DNA of 64,000 bases from Pseudarthrobacter sulfonivorans (GTDB lineage Bacteria > Actinomycetota > Actinomycetes > Actinomycetales > Micrococcaceae), in NCBI RefSeq assembly GCF_014712225.1, contig NZ_JACXBW010000004.1:1-64000 (forward strand), written 5' to 3'. Position numbers and translations under genes: made by a program. Below are positions 8,516-18,086 of the stretch, one piece after another. A model generated the notes under the pieces. It was not told where the DNA came from, searched no databases, and worked only from the letters and a program-made list of their open reading frames with translations. Numbering within the stretch: the first letter of the stretch is position 1; every line of letters starts with the position of its first letter.

Positions 8516-11500
8516 TTCTTCAGGAAGTACATGTCACTGCCGTTGTGGTCGCCCACAACGGCAGTGCCTATCTCCCCAGGACCCTGGCCGCCCTTGCGGA
8601 CCAGACGCGGCCCGCCGATTCCGTCATCGGAGTGGATACCGGCTCGCGCGACGATTCCACGGTCCTCCTGGAACGGGCTTTAGGCGCAGAGAATGTCATC
8701 AGCTTTCCGCACGGCAGGAGCGGGATGGGTGGCGCCGTGCGCGCCGGGCTCGCCGCGCGCTCACCCTGGGAAGGCCAGTCCGAACGATCCGCCACAGAGT
8801 GGATCTGGCTGCTTCACGATGATGCAGCCCCCGCGCCCGAGGCGCTTGCGGAGCTCCTTGGTGCCGTGGAGCGGGCACCGTCAGTCACAGTCGCCGGCTG
8901 CAAGCAACTGGACTGGCACAGCGAACGCCGCCTGATCGACGTCGGACTGTCCACCAGCCGGTGGGCCGAGCGTCTAACCCTCATCGATGCCGACGAACTC
9001 GATCAAGGCCAATACAACGGCCGGTCGGACACCTTTGCGGTGAACTCAGCCGGAATGCTGGTGCGCCGTGACATCTGGGAACACCTGTCGGGCTTTGACC
9101 CCGCACTGCCGGGAACCGGCGATGACGTCGACTTCTGCTGGCGTAACCGACTCGCCGGGCACCGTGTCGTCGTGGTGCCTACGGCCCGGATGTTCCATGT
9201 GGCACACCGGCCCCACGCCCAAGGAAACCCCTCCGCGGCCCGCAAAGCGCAGGTCCACCTCCGGCTTAAGCATGCGCCGCTCTGGAAAGTGCCTATCCAC
9301 GCCGTGGGCGCGCTGCTCGGCAGCATCTTCAAAGTCGTGCTCAGCGTGGCCGTTAAGGACCCGGGGCACGGATTCGCTCAGCTGGTAGCCACGTTCGCGG
9401 CCCTGGCCCGGCCCACTGCTCTGGCCAAGTCGCGCCGCACGGCGGCCAGTACCCGCCGGATCCGGCGTTCCGTCATCAAGAAGCTGCAGACTCCCCGCCG
9501 CGAAGTGTGGAACCACCGCCGCTCCCTGATCGAAGCCCTGGGCGCAGACAAGTCCAGCGCGGACGGCCTGGTGCATGATCCGCTGGCCGACCAGCCGACA
9601 GGCGACTCCTCAGACGACTTCGCGGCGCTGACCACCACCGAACGGGCCTGGGTGGGTGCCGGCGCGCTCGCTGCCATCATCATCGCGTCTGCCGCTTCCC
9701 TCACGGCGCTGAGCGGCTTGTTCCGCGCGGAAGCCGTTTCCGGCGGCGGACTGATTCCGGTGTCGGCATCCCTGGGGGAAATCTGGCATCACGCCTCAAG
9801 CTGGTGGATCAGCCTGGGGGCCGGCCTTCCCGGCAAGGGCGACCCCTTTGACTACGTGCTGTGGATCCTCGGTGTTCTCGGCGGTGGAGATGCCAATGCG
9901 GCCATGGCGTGGCTGCTGCTGCTCGCTGCCCCGCTGTCCGGCCTGACGGCGTGGTTTGCCTCCGGCGGGGTCACCGTCCGGCGTCGCTTCCGCTTTGTGG
10001 CGGCGCTCTTCTGGGCTGCCGCGCCAGCCTTGCAGGTGGCCCTCAACCAGGGCCGGGTGGGGGCGCTGGTTGCCCACATCGTGATCCCGCTGCTGGTCTT
10101 GGCACTGTTGCGGGCCACAGGGTCCGCCGTGGGCCATGGGCGGTTCGCCCTGCCGTCCCCGGGCGAGCGCCGGTTCACTGAAAAGCCGCCTTCACGGCCC
10201 GGGATCAACGGCATGCCCTCGTGGACCGCCGCAGCCGCTGCGGGCCTGGCCCTGGCGGTCGTTGCCGCCTCTGCACCCGCGCTGCTGATCCCCGCTGCGG
10301 TGCTCATTGTGCTGTGCGGGCTGATGCTGGGCCGGCGTGGCCGCACGGTGTGGTGGGCGCTGCTGCCCAGCGCTGCACTTTTTCTCCCCTTTGGACTCTC
10401 CGTTCTGGACAGGCCGCGGGCGCTCCTGGCGGATCCGGGCGTTCCGCTCGCATTCGAGGCGGCACCGCTGTGGCAGCAGCTTCTGGGCCAGCCGCTGCTC
10501 TTTGCACCCGGCGGTGGACTGTACGGCCTGGCCGGGTTCAGTGGGGAGGTTATCCCGTGGGCACTCTTCCTGGCGCTGCTGGTGGCCGTCCCGGTCCTGC
10601 TGCTCGGTGCGGCAGCTCTCTTTATCCCCGGCAAACGGAGCCGGACGGCGCGCGCCCTGTGGGTAGCGGCGCTGATCATCCTGGTGGGCGGCTGGCTGGC
10701 CGGACATGTTGCTACAGCCGCCAACGCAGACACGTTGGTCACGCCGTTCACCGGCCCGGCTGTTTCGGCCGCCGGCTTCACGCTCCTTGCGGCGGCGCTC
10801 ATCGGCGCCGAGCGCCTGCTGGACGCCGCCGACCGTTCCGCCTCGCTGAACGTCAGGCGCAGCGTAGCCCTTCGCTCTGCCACCGCCGTCGCCACGGTGA
10901 TACTCCTCGCCGGTCCATTGGCCGGCATGGCCGTGTGGTCGGCGCAAAACATCCTTCGGCCCGCTGCTGCCGCGCAATCTGCCGAAGGTCCGGCCGGACC
11001 TTCGCTTGGAACGCCGCGGCTCGTGGAGGCAGGAATTGAACGGACGCTCCCAGCTACGGCGATCGACCGGGGTACCGGACCGGAACAGACCCGCACCCTG
11101 CTCATCAGCACCCACGAGAACGGCACCTATGACGCCTCGCTGATGCGCGGTGCAGGAACCACCTTGGACAGCCTTTCCGCCGTCGCCGCGGCCCGGAACA
11201 TCATGGGCGCACCCGGCCAGGAGACAACCAGGGACGACGACGACGTCACGGCCTCGCTCCGCAGTGTGGTGGCCACACTGGTGGCCGGGCAGGGAGTGGA
11301 CCCCAGGTCGGCATTGGAGCGCCTGGGCGCCGGGTTCGTGGTGCTGCGCTCGGCGGACACGGCAGCCCAGTTGACGGCCAGCAGGATGGACGCCGTGCCG
11401 GGCCTCGTTGCCGTAGGCCAGACGGACGTGGGCTGGCTTTGGCGGATTACCCCGCTCAACCAGCCTGCCCTGCAACCCGCGGACGTCGCCCACCGGGTGC

Positions 11501-11877
11501 GCATTGTGGACCCTGCCGGAGCCACCGTTGCTCTGGTGCCGTCCAAATTTGACGACGTCGACACCACCGTCCCCGAGGGCCCGGAAGGCCGGCTCGTTGT
11601 GCTCGCCGAGCGGGCGGATCCGGGATGGAGCGCCTGGTTCGACGGGCGGAAACTCACGTCCACAACGTCAGGCTCTGCCCAGGCCTTCACCTTGCCGGCG
11701 TCGGCAGGCCAGCTGACTATCCGGTATGACGCCCCGTGGGCCCTGTGGTCCGGAATCGCGCAGATCGCGGTCTTCGCACTCACCGTGATACTCGCCCTAC
11801 CCATGCCCGCACGGCGGCCCAACACGGGCCTGTCACGGGACGAGGGATCTTTGCGTAAGGAACACCAGAATGCATAA
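8515..11877 (+). CDS. Large GT2 glycosyltransferase with multi-pass membrane module
   Basis: About 1,120 residues. An N-terminal GT2 domain (AVVVAHNGSAYL, IGVDTGSRDDS, WLLHDDAAP, GDDVDFCWR) covers roughly residues 1-260 and would use a nucleotide sugar. It is followed by a dozen or so membrane helices between about 375 and 880, then an extracytoplasmic C domain and a final helix. Homologues sit beside whiB2 in actinobacteria and are thought to act in envelope glycan assembly. The start is unusual: the first standard codon, GTG 8545, falls inside the first beta strand and would drop VTAV. The in-frame ATT at 8515, overlapping the whiB stop as TAATT, restores a normal start and occupies the place of a TAATG junction. 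I use 8515; 8545 is the fallback. Confidence 0.8.
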   Translation: MLQEVHVTAVVVAHNGSAYLPRTLAALADQTRPADSVIGVDTGSRDDSTVLLERALGAENVISFPHGRSGMGGAVRAGLAARSPWEGQSERSATEWIWLLHDDAAPAPEALAELLGAVERAPSVTVAGCKQLDWHSERRLIDVGLSTSRWAERLTLIDADELDQGQYNGRSDTFAVNSAGMLVRRDIWEHLSGFDPALPGTGDDVDFCWRNRLAGHRVVVVPTARMFHVAHRPHAQGNPSAARKAQVHLRLKHAPLWKVPIHAVGALLGSIFKVVLSVAVKDPGHGFAQLVATFAALARPTALAKSRRTAASTRRIRRSVIKKLQTPRREVWNHRRSLIEALGADKSSADGLVHDPLADQPTGDSSDDFAALTTTERAWVGAGALAAIIIASAASLTALSGLFRAEAVSGGGLIPVSASLGEIWHHASSWWISLGAGLPGKGDPFDYVLWILGVLGGGDANAAMAWLLLLAAPLSGLTAWFASGGVTVRRRFRFVAALFWAAAPALQVALNQGRVGALVAHIVIPLLVLALLRATGSAVGHGRFALPSPGERRFTEKPPSRPGINGMPSWTAAAAAGLALAVVAASAPALLIPAAVLIVLCGLMLGRRGRTVWWALLPSAALFLPFGLSVLDRPRALLADPGVPLAFEAAPLWQQLLGQPLLFAPGGGLYGLAGFSGEVIPWALFLALLVAVPVLLLGAAALFIPGKRSRTARALWVAALIILVGGWLAGHVATAANADTLVTPFTGPAVSAAGFTLLAAALIGAERLLDAADRSASLNVRRSVALRSATAVATVILLAGPLAGMAVWSAQNILRPAAAAQSAEGPAGPSLGTPRLVEAGIERTLPATAIDRGTGPEQTRTLLISTHENGTYDASLMRGAGTTLDSLSAVAAARNIMGAPGQETTRDDDDVTASLRSVVATLVAGQGVDPRSALERLGAGFVVLRSADTAAQLTASRMDAVPGLVAVGQTDVGWLWRITPLNQPALQPADVAHRVRIVDPAGATVALVPSKFDDVDTTVPEGPEGRLVVLAERADPGWSAWFDGRKLTSTTSGSAQAFTLPASAGQLTIRYDAPWALWSGIAQIAVFALTVILALPMPARRPNTGLSRDEGSLRKEHQNA

Positions 11878-13573
11878 CGACGCTCCAGGGTCCGCGCCGA
11901 CGGCCGGAAAGACTACGACGGCCGCGGTCCGGGATCAGGATGCCACTGCAGGCGCGCCGGCGGTGGCCAACGCCCCTGAGCCGGCCCGCCCGGCCGCCCG
12001 GCGGACACCGTCCAGGGAAATGCTCGCCGGGCTGGTTTCCGCGGTGGCGATTCTCGCCGCGGCCGGCGGCATCGTCGCAGCCGACTCCTTCGCCCCGCAG
12101 CCCGCGGGCACCCGCGGCATCCCGGCCGCGTTGGCCTCGGTTCCCGCCGGCGCAAACGTGGGGGTATGTCCGGGACCGGCCCGCCTGCTCGAAGGCACGG
12201 AAGCGGGCACCGACCCCCAGTTCAGCCCCGAGTCCGCGACGGCCAAAAGCGTCGTTACCGGCGCCGTGCTGAGCGCTCCCGGCGGTGTCCTGCCCGCCAG
12301 CCAGCTCTCGGCACTCAACGGAACGCCCGCCGTGGAGATAGCCAAGGGAGGCGGCCAGCCGGCTCAGGAGGCCGGTCCCCAGGATCTGAAAGCCGGGGTG
12401 CTCAACGGTCACAGCGTGAACGGCGCCACCGTGCTGGGCGCGGAGGCCATGGCAGGCCAGAAACCGTCAGCGGCCGGTGTGCTGAAATATTCAGCCACGG
12501 ACGGCGACCTGCAAGGTTCAGCGGCAGCCAACTGCACGCCGCCGGCCAACGACCTCTGGCTCGCAGGCGCCAGCACCACCGTGGGCCGCACGTCCGTCCT
12601 GGTCCTCAGCAACGCCTCAAGCACCCCCGCCACCGTGAGCCTGGAGTTGTTTGGCAGCAAGGGGCAGATCCAGGCTCCCGGCAGCCGGGGTCTGCTGGTC
12701 GCTCCCGGCACCACCCGTTCAATCGTCCTCGCCGGGCTGGCGCCCGGTGAGCCGCAGTTGAGCGTCCATGTCCGCAGCGCAGGCGGTCCCGTGGCGGCAG
12801 CCATTCAACAAAGCGTCCTGAGGGGGCTGACACCCGGGGGCGTGGACTTCATCGTGCCAGGGGCGGCCCCCGCCGCCCGCCAGGTCATGACCGGCCTGGA
12901 CATCCAGGACGCCGGCGGGATTTCCGCAATCACCGGAAAAGACGGCTTCGGCGACGCCGGCCCCGCTCTCACCATTACGGTCCCTGGTCCCTCGAACGCG
13001 GTCGTAGAGGTCAGGATCTTCGGCCGGGACGGTCAGAAAGCCCTGCCCAGCGGCGGCGTCGTCACGGCGAAGGCAGGGTCCGTGACCGAGATTTCGCTGG
13101 CGGGTGTCCCGGCTGGCCACTACACGGTATCCACCAGCTCGGACGTGTCGTTCGTGGCGTCGGCGCGCGTTACGCGCGGCGTCAATGGCGAAAAGGCATC
13201 GGATGTTGCCTGGGCAGCCTCCGGCGTCAGGCTGGGCAGCCAGCATGTTGTGCCGGTGCCGCAGGGTGGTGACCGCAGTCTGGTCGTCGGCGTGCTGGAG
13301 AACCGGGCCACGATTTCGTATGCGCCCATCACAGCGGACGGCAGGATCCGCCCGGCGGCGACTGCCGACGTCGCCGGCGGAACCACCACCTCCATCAAGC
13401 TCCCGGGGACGGTTGAGGAGTCAGCGGTAGTGGCATATGTGGTCTCCGCGTCAGGCGACGCCGCCTACGGCGCCCTGCTGCTGCAGCAGGAAGGCCGGGA
13501 TGACGTTTCGACCCTGGCCTTGATGCCGGCTGCGTCGGGACAGGAAAAGGTAGCCGTCGCGCTCGGCTATTAA
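11870..13573 (+). CDS. DUF5719 family secreted or membrane-anchored protein
   Basis: A 567-residue protein that overlaps the glycosyltransferase by 8 bp, so the two are probably co-translated. A Pro/Ala-rich cytoplasmic stretch of about 45 residues precedes one hydrophobic segment (MLAGLVSAVAILAAAGGIVAA). The rest is extracytoplasmic, rich in Gly/Ala/Val and Thr, with no catalytic motif I recognise. The constant pairing with the giant GT2 protein in actinobacteria suggests a partner role in the same envelope process. The function is unknown. Confidence 0.8.
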   Translation: MHNDAPGSAPTAGKTTTAAVRDQDATAGAPAVANAPEPARPAARRTPSREMLAGLVSAVAILAAAGGIVAADSFAPQPAGTRGIPAALASVPAGANVGVCPGPARLLEGTEAGTDPQFSPESATAKSVVTGAVLSAPGGVLPASQLSALNGTPAVEIAKGGGQPAQEAGPQDLKAGVLNGHSVNGATVLGAEAMAGQKPSAAGVLKYSATDGDLQGSAAANCTPPANDLWLAGASTTVGRTSVLVLSNASSTPATVSLELFGSKGQIQAPGSRGLLVAPGTTRSIVLAGLAPGEPQLSVHVRSAGGPVAAAIQQSVLRGLTPGGVDFIVPGAAPAARQVMTGLDIQDAGGISAITGKDGFGDAGPALTITVPGPSNAVVEVRIFGRDGQKALPSGGVVTAKAGSVTEISLAGVPAGHYTVSTSSDVSFVASARVTRGVNGEKASDVAWAASGVRLGSQHVVPVPQGGDRSLVVGVLENRATISYAPITADGRIRPAATADVAGGTTTSIKLPGTVEESAVVAYVVSASGDAAYGALLLQQEGRDDVSTLALMPAASGQEKVAVALGY

Positions 13574-13589
13574 GGCTTGTGCCGGCGAG

Positions 13590-13735
13590 GTCCAGTGCCG
13601 GCAGCTACCTGGTGGCGGTTCAGTAACCGCAGTTCGGTGCCTCTGGCTCAGTACCGGCGGCTACGCGCCGGCGGCCCAGTACCCGCGGCTACGCGCTGGC
13701 GGCTCAGTACCAGCGGCTCAGTACCGGCGGCGGTA
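13590..13735. repeat. Degenerate tandem repeat (about 28 bp) at a convergent gene junction
   Basis: Degenerate copies of a unit beginning GGCTCAGTACCGGCGGCTAC fill the gap between DUF5719 and the convergent metallopeptidase-family gene. The best copies start near 13645 and 13672, with partial copies of only 15-17 bp up to 13735 and weaker ones back to 13590. The last copy includes the stop codon of the minus-strand gene, so the array appears to have grown out of that gene's 3' end (R-R-R-Y-stop). Confidence 0.7.
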
Positions 13736-14233
13736 GACCGGATCGAGAGTTTCCGGTGCCACTCCGAGCATTTCGGCGGTGTGCTCCACCACGACGTCGT
13801 GGACCAGATCCTGGAGTTCGTCCCGGCTGACGCAGCCCTGTTCCACCACCCGGCGATACAGGGTGATGACCGGGCCTTCGTCGTCCGTGGCGGGAGTGTA
13901 GGCACCCATGGGCGGAGGCGCCGCGTTGGCCACCAGCTGTTCCAGGTCCGGCGGTATCTCGTCCACGGCGAACCGAACCCCGTCCAGGGTCTTTCCCCAG
14001 ATGTCGTGGAGGCGCTGGGCAGAGTCAAGCACCATGTCATCAAAACGGTCGGACCGCGTCCGGTACCCGGGATGCGTGGGCAGGACCAGTTCCCCCCGCA
14101 GGCCGCGGCCGTGGCGGTTCCTGCGGCGCATTGCGAAGCTTCGGCCCGGTGAGTCCGGCCCCGCTTGTCCGCTGCGGGCGTCCGGGTCAGCCAAACGGAC
14201 CGAGAAAGCTGAATCATGGTTCGATGACTGCAT
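13718..14233 (-). CDS. Metallopeptidase-family protein with degenerate zinc motif
   Basis: Up to 171 residues, of the small zincin-like family (COG3824) found beside DUF3499 and whiB2 in actinobacteria. RRRNRHGRGLRGELV, DGVRFAVDEIPPD and the final GVAPETLDPVY are typical. Where active members have HExxH, this protein reads VEHTAEMLG, so the His and Glu are exchanged and the second ligand His is Glu; catalysis is doubtful. An internal ATG at 14131 (RRRNRHG) is an alternative start, since the first 34 residues look poorly conserved. It is divergent from DUF3499, with a shared 121-bp promoter region. Confidence 0.78.
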   Translation of the reverse strand: MQSSNHDSAFSVRLADPDARSGQAGPDSPGRSFAMRRRNRHGRGLRGELVLPTHPGYRTRSDRFDDMVLDSAQRLHDIWGKTLDGVRFAVDEIPPDLEQLVANAAPPPMGAYTPATDDEGPVITLYRRVVEQGCVSRDELQDLVHDVVVEHTAEMLGVAPETLDPVYRRRY

Positions 14234-14354
14234 ACATTGACTGTAAACCCGGCCGCAGTTTTACGCGACACCAACCGCGGGCAGGGTCAGGGGCGCGGCG
14301 ACCGGGGCGGCAAATACCGGGAAAGTCCGATCAGACAGAGTAGTCTGTGATGTC

Positions 14355-14744
14355 GTGGGAGCTATCCGTCAATGTTCAAGATCGGCCTGCCGTCAGTCAG
14401 CGGTGGCAACTTTGACGTACGTCTACGCGGACTCCACCGCCGTCCTTGGCCCGCTGGCCACTTACGCCGAGCCGCATTGTTACGATTTGTGCGAGCAGCA
14501 TGCCGGGTCGCTGACGGTTCCCCGTGGTTGGGAAGTGCTTCGCTTGGCGATGCCCACCACCCCGCAGCAGCCGGGCCCGGACGACCTCCTCGCCCTTGCC
14601 AACGCGGTCCGGGAGGCAGCGGCGCTGCCGCCCAAGCCGCAGACAACTCAGGCCCAGCGTGCCGCGCATTCGGCGCTGGAAGCGCCTGCCGGTGCCGAGG
14701 GCACCCGCCGCGGGCATCTGCGTATCCTGCGCGAACCGTCCTGA
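14355..14744 (+). CDS. DUF3499 domain protein
   Basis: A 129-residue protein starting at GTG, of the actinobacterial DUF3499 family. It has an N-terminal C-S-R-x-A-C pair (RQCSRSACRQSAVATLTYVYADS) and a second pair in HCYDLCEQH, which together look like a small zinc ribbon. PRGWEVLRL follows, then a low-complexity Ala/Gln-rich tail. The function is unknown. In mycobacteria the homologue (Rv3258c) lies next to phosphomannomutase; here that gene is absent. The stop codon falls within the first copy of a short repeat. Confidence 0.85.
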   Translation: MGAIRQCSRSACRQSAVATLTYVYADSTAVLGPLATYAEPHCYDLCEQHAGSLTVPRGWEVLRLAMPTTPQQPGPDDLLALANAVREAAALPPKPQTTQAQRAAHSALEAPAGAEGTRRGHLRILREPS

Positions 14745-14821
14745 TCGCGAACCTCCGTGGCCCGATGTTCCGCACGCGCACCGTTCTGATCGAATGTCCC
14801 ACGCGCACACCGTTCTGATCG
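14735..14821 (+). repeat. Short repeat ACCGTTCTGATCG, three copies
   Basis: Three copies of a 13-bp core ACCGT[CT]CTGATCG lie at 14735-14747, 14780-14792 and 14809-14821. The first covers the DUF3499 stop codon. Flanks are partly shared (CACGCGCAC before the second and third). The remaining gap to the Trm112 start at 14930 holds no gene. The repeats read as duplications of the DUF3499 3' end, in the place where a phosphomannomutase gene stands in mycobacteria. Confidence 0.65.
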
Positions 14822-14929
14822 TGAACCTGCCCGGCCGCACGCCTGGCTCATGCTGATGTGGCGGTAGGCTTGAACCTGCTAATCAGTCAGCCACCGGCGC
14901 GAACGCGCGCCCTTTCGGGAGCATCAACC

Positions 14930-15151
14930 ATGGCAAAGATCAGTCCTGAGCTGTTGTCCGTCCTGCGCTGTCCCGTGACCGGCTCGCCGCTGGTCCAGGA
15001 AGGCGAAGAACTTGTATCGACGGCGGCGGGGGAGTCGGGCGTGAAGCTCCGCTATCCGATCCAGGACGGCATCCCGCTCCTCCTTCCGCCGGAACTGCTG
15101 CAGGCCGCCACGGCTGCCGGCTCCGACCAGCACGACTCCGCGGCCTCCTGA
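14930..15151 (+). CDS. Trm112-family zinc-ribbon-like protein
   Basis: A 73-residue protein starting ATG with GGGAG about 9 bases upstream. The family pattern is clear: [18 protein letters not shown], then a central strand pair, then the [11 protein letters not shown] motif that ends Trm112/YcaR proteins. Only one Cys remains of the four zinc ligands of eukaryotic Trm112, as in many bacterial members. These proteins activate or stabilise methyltransferases. It sits 73 bp before the methyl-cycle gene ahcY, which fits a role in methylation but does not prove it. Confidence 0.85.
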   Translation: MAKISPELLSVLRCPVTGSPLVQEGEELVSTAAGESGVKLRYPIQDGIPLLLPPELLQAATAAGSDQHDSAAS

Positions 15152-15224
15152 CTTTTACCCCCAATCGACTTGCACGCAGACGCTTCAACGCCGTCGCCGC
15201 TATCGGACAGAGCAAAGGAATACC

Positions 15225-16703
<1,479 letters not shown>

Positions 16704-16712
16704 GGTGTGACT

Positions 16713-16737
16713 CCCCGGGCGCGGACCGCGCCCGGGG
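16713..16737 (+). terminator. Intrinsic terminator after ahcY
   Basis: CCCCGGGCGC (16713-16722) pairs perfectly with GCGCCCGGGG (16728-16737) around a 5-nt loop, then TTGTTATCTT. This is a compact GC stem with a T-rich tail 10 bases after the ahcY stop. Confidence 0.85.
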
Positions 16738-16766
16738 TTGTTATCTTCAACCATTAAGATCGAAGC

Positions 16767-18005
16767 ATGGAGCCTGAAGTAAAGCCACGCCGCATGTCGA
16801 CCATCAAGAAGGTTTTTGTTGTGGCCGCCGTCTGCGTGCTTGCTGCAGCAGGCGGTGTCTTCGCCGCCGTCGCCCCGGGCCTCACCCGCGGTGCACTCGA
16901 ATCGGAAGCAGCTTCCGCAGTCCGTTCGGCACCGGGCGTGGCATCGCCTGTGGTGGCTCCGGTCAAGGTGGACATCACGCCTGCTGCGGCCGCCAAACAG
17001 GTCAACCCGGCATCACCGGTCTCCGTGAAGGTGGGCAACGGCAGGATCGAGAGTGTCACGCTCACCAGCACCTCGGGCGAAGCAATCCCGGGCACCTTCG
17101 CCACCGATGGCAGCAGCTGGTCCGCTACGGCACCGCTGAAGTTCAACACTGAATACAGCTACACGTATGTGGTTACCGACGAAGCAGGACGCGATACCAC
17201 CACCACGCAGTCATTCAATACGGTGTCCAGCACCCACGAGGCCGACGCCGCGATCTACCCCCTGGACGGCATGAAGGTGGGAGTGGGCCAGCCACTTCAG
17301 GTGGTCTTCAGCGAGCCGGTAGTCAACCGGGAGGCCGTGGAGAAGGCCATCAAGATCACCTCCAGCGCCGGCCAGAGGGGGGCCTTCCACTGGTTCAGCG
17401 ACACCATGGTCCGGTATCGCCCGGAAGTCTTCTGGACCGCCAACTCCACCGTCACCATGGACATGCAGCTCTTCGGAGTGGACCTCGGCAATGGCCAGAT
17501 CGCCAACTTCAACAAGAAGGCGAACATCCGTTTCGGTGACAAGAAAGTTGCCATCGCCGACGCCGCCGCGCACACCTTCACCCTCAGCGTCAACGATCAG
17601 GTGGTCAAGACCCTCCCGGTCAGCATGGGCGACAAACGCTTCCCGTCTGCCCGGGGCTACGCCGTGCTGATGGAGAAGAACCGCCATGACCACTTCCGCG
17701 CCGCGAGCATCGGCCTCAAACCGGGGGACCCTGCGTACTACGGTGAAGTGGATGTGGAATACTCCATCCGGCTGACACTCAGTGGGGCGTACATTCACCA
17801 GGCGCTCGAGTCCGCCTTCCCGTACATCGGCAACACCAATGTTTCCCACGGCTGCATCGGGTTCGCTCCCGACGGCGCGGCCTGGGTTTTTAACAACATG
17901 ACCACGGGCGATGTGGTGCAGATCGTCAACACCGAGGGCGACTACGCCGCCTTGGACGACGGCTATGGGGACTGGAACATCCCTTGGGCCGAGTATGACA
18001 ACTAG
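16767..18005 (+). CDS. L,D-transpeptidase with Ig-like domains
   Basis: A 412-residue envelope protein. A short cytoplasmic start (MEPEVKPRRMSTIKK) and one hydrophobic segment (residues 13-34) anchor or export it. Two Ig-like domains follow (about 65-270), then a YkuD catalytic domain with VSHGCIGF, where Cys363 is the nucleophile and the His two residues before it belongs to the active site. It makes 3-3 cross-links in peptidoglycan, as in mycobacterial LdtMt2-type enzymes. Domain order and length match that class. No lipobox Cys follows the hydrophobic segment. It stands alone between terminators and a low-complexity gene start. Confidence 0.92.
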   Translation: MEPEVKPRRMSTIKKVFVVAAVCVLAAAGGVFAAVAPGLTRGALESEAASAVRSAPGVASPVVAPVKVDITPAAAAKQVNPASPVSVKVGNGRIESVTLTSTSGEAIPGTFATDGSSWSATAPLKFNTEYSYTYVVTDEAGRDTTTTQSFNTVSSTHEADAAIYPLDGMKVGVGQPLQVVFSEPVVNREAVEKAIKITSSAGQRGAFHWFSDTMVRYRPEVFWTANSTVTMDMQLFGVDLGNGQIANFNKKANIRFGDKKVAIADAAAHTFTLSVNDQVVKTLPVSMGDKRFPSARGYAVLMEKNRHDHFRAASIGLKPGDPAYYGEVDVEYSIRLTLSGAYIHQALESAFPYIGNTNVSHGCIGFAPDGAAWVFNNMTTGDVVQIVNTEGDYAALDDGYGDWNIPWAEYDN

Positions 18006-18086
18006 GCCGGTAGGCTCGAGACCAGACACCCTGCGCTGCCCGGACCAGAGCCGGGCAGTGCGGACCCCAACGGAAGTGACGCTGCT

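Noticed and set aside
15152-15224. SAH riboswitch before ahcY
   Set aside because: Only 73 nt of leader, with no recognisable conserved core or pseudoknot.
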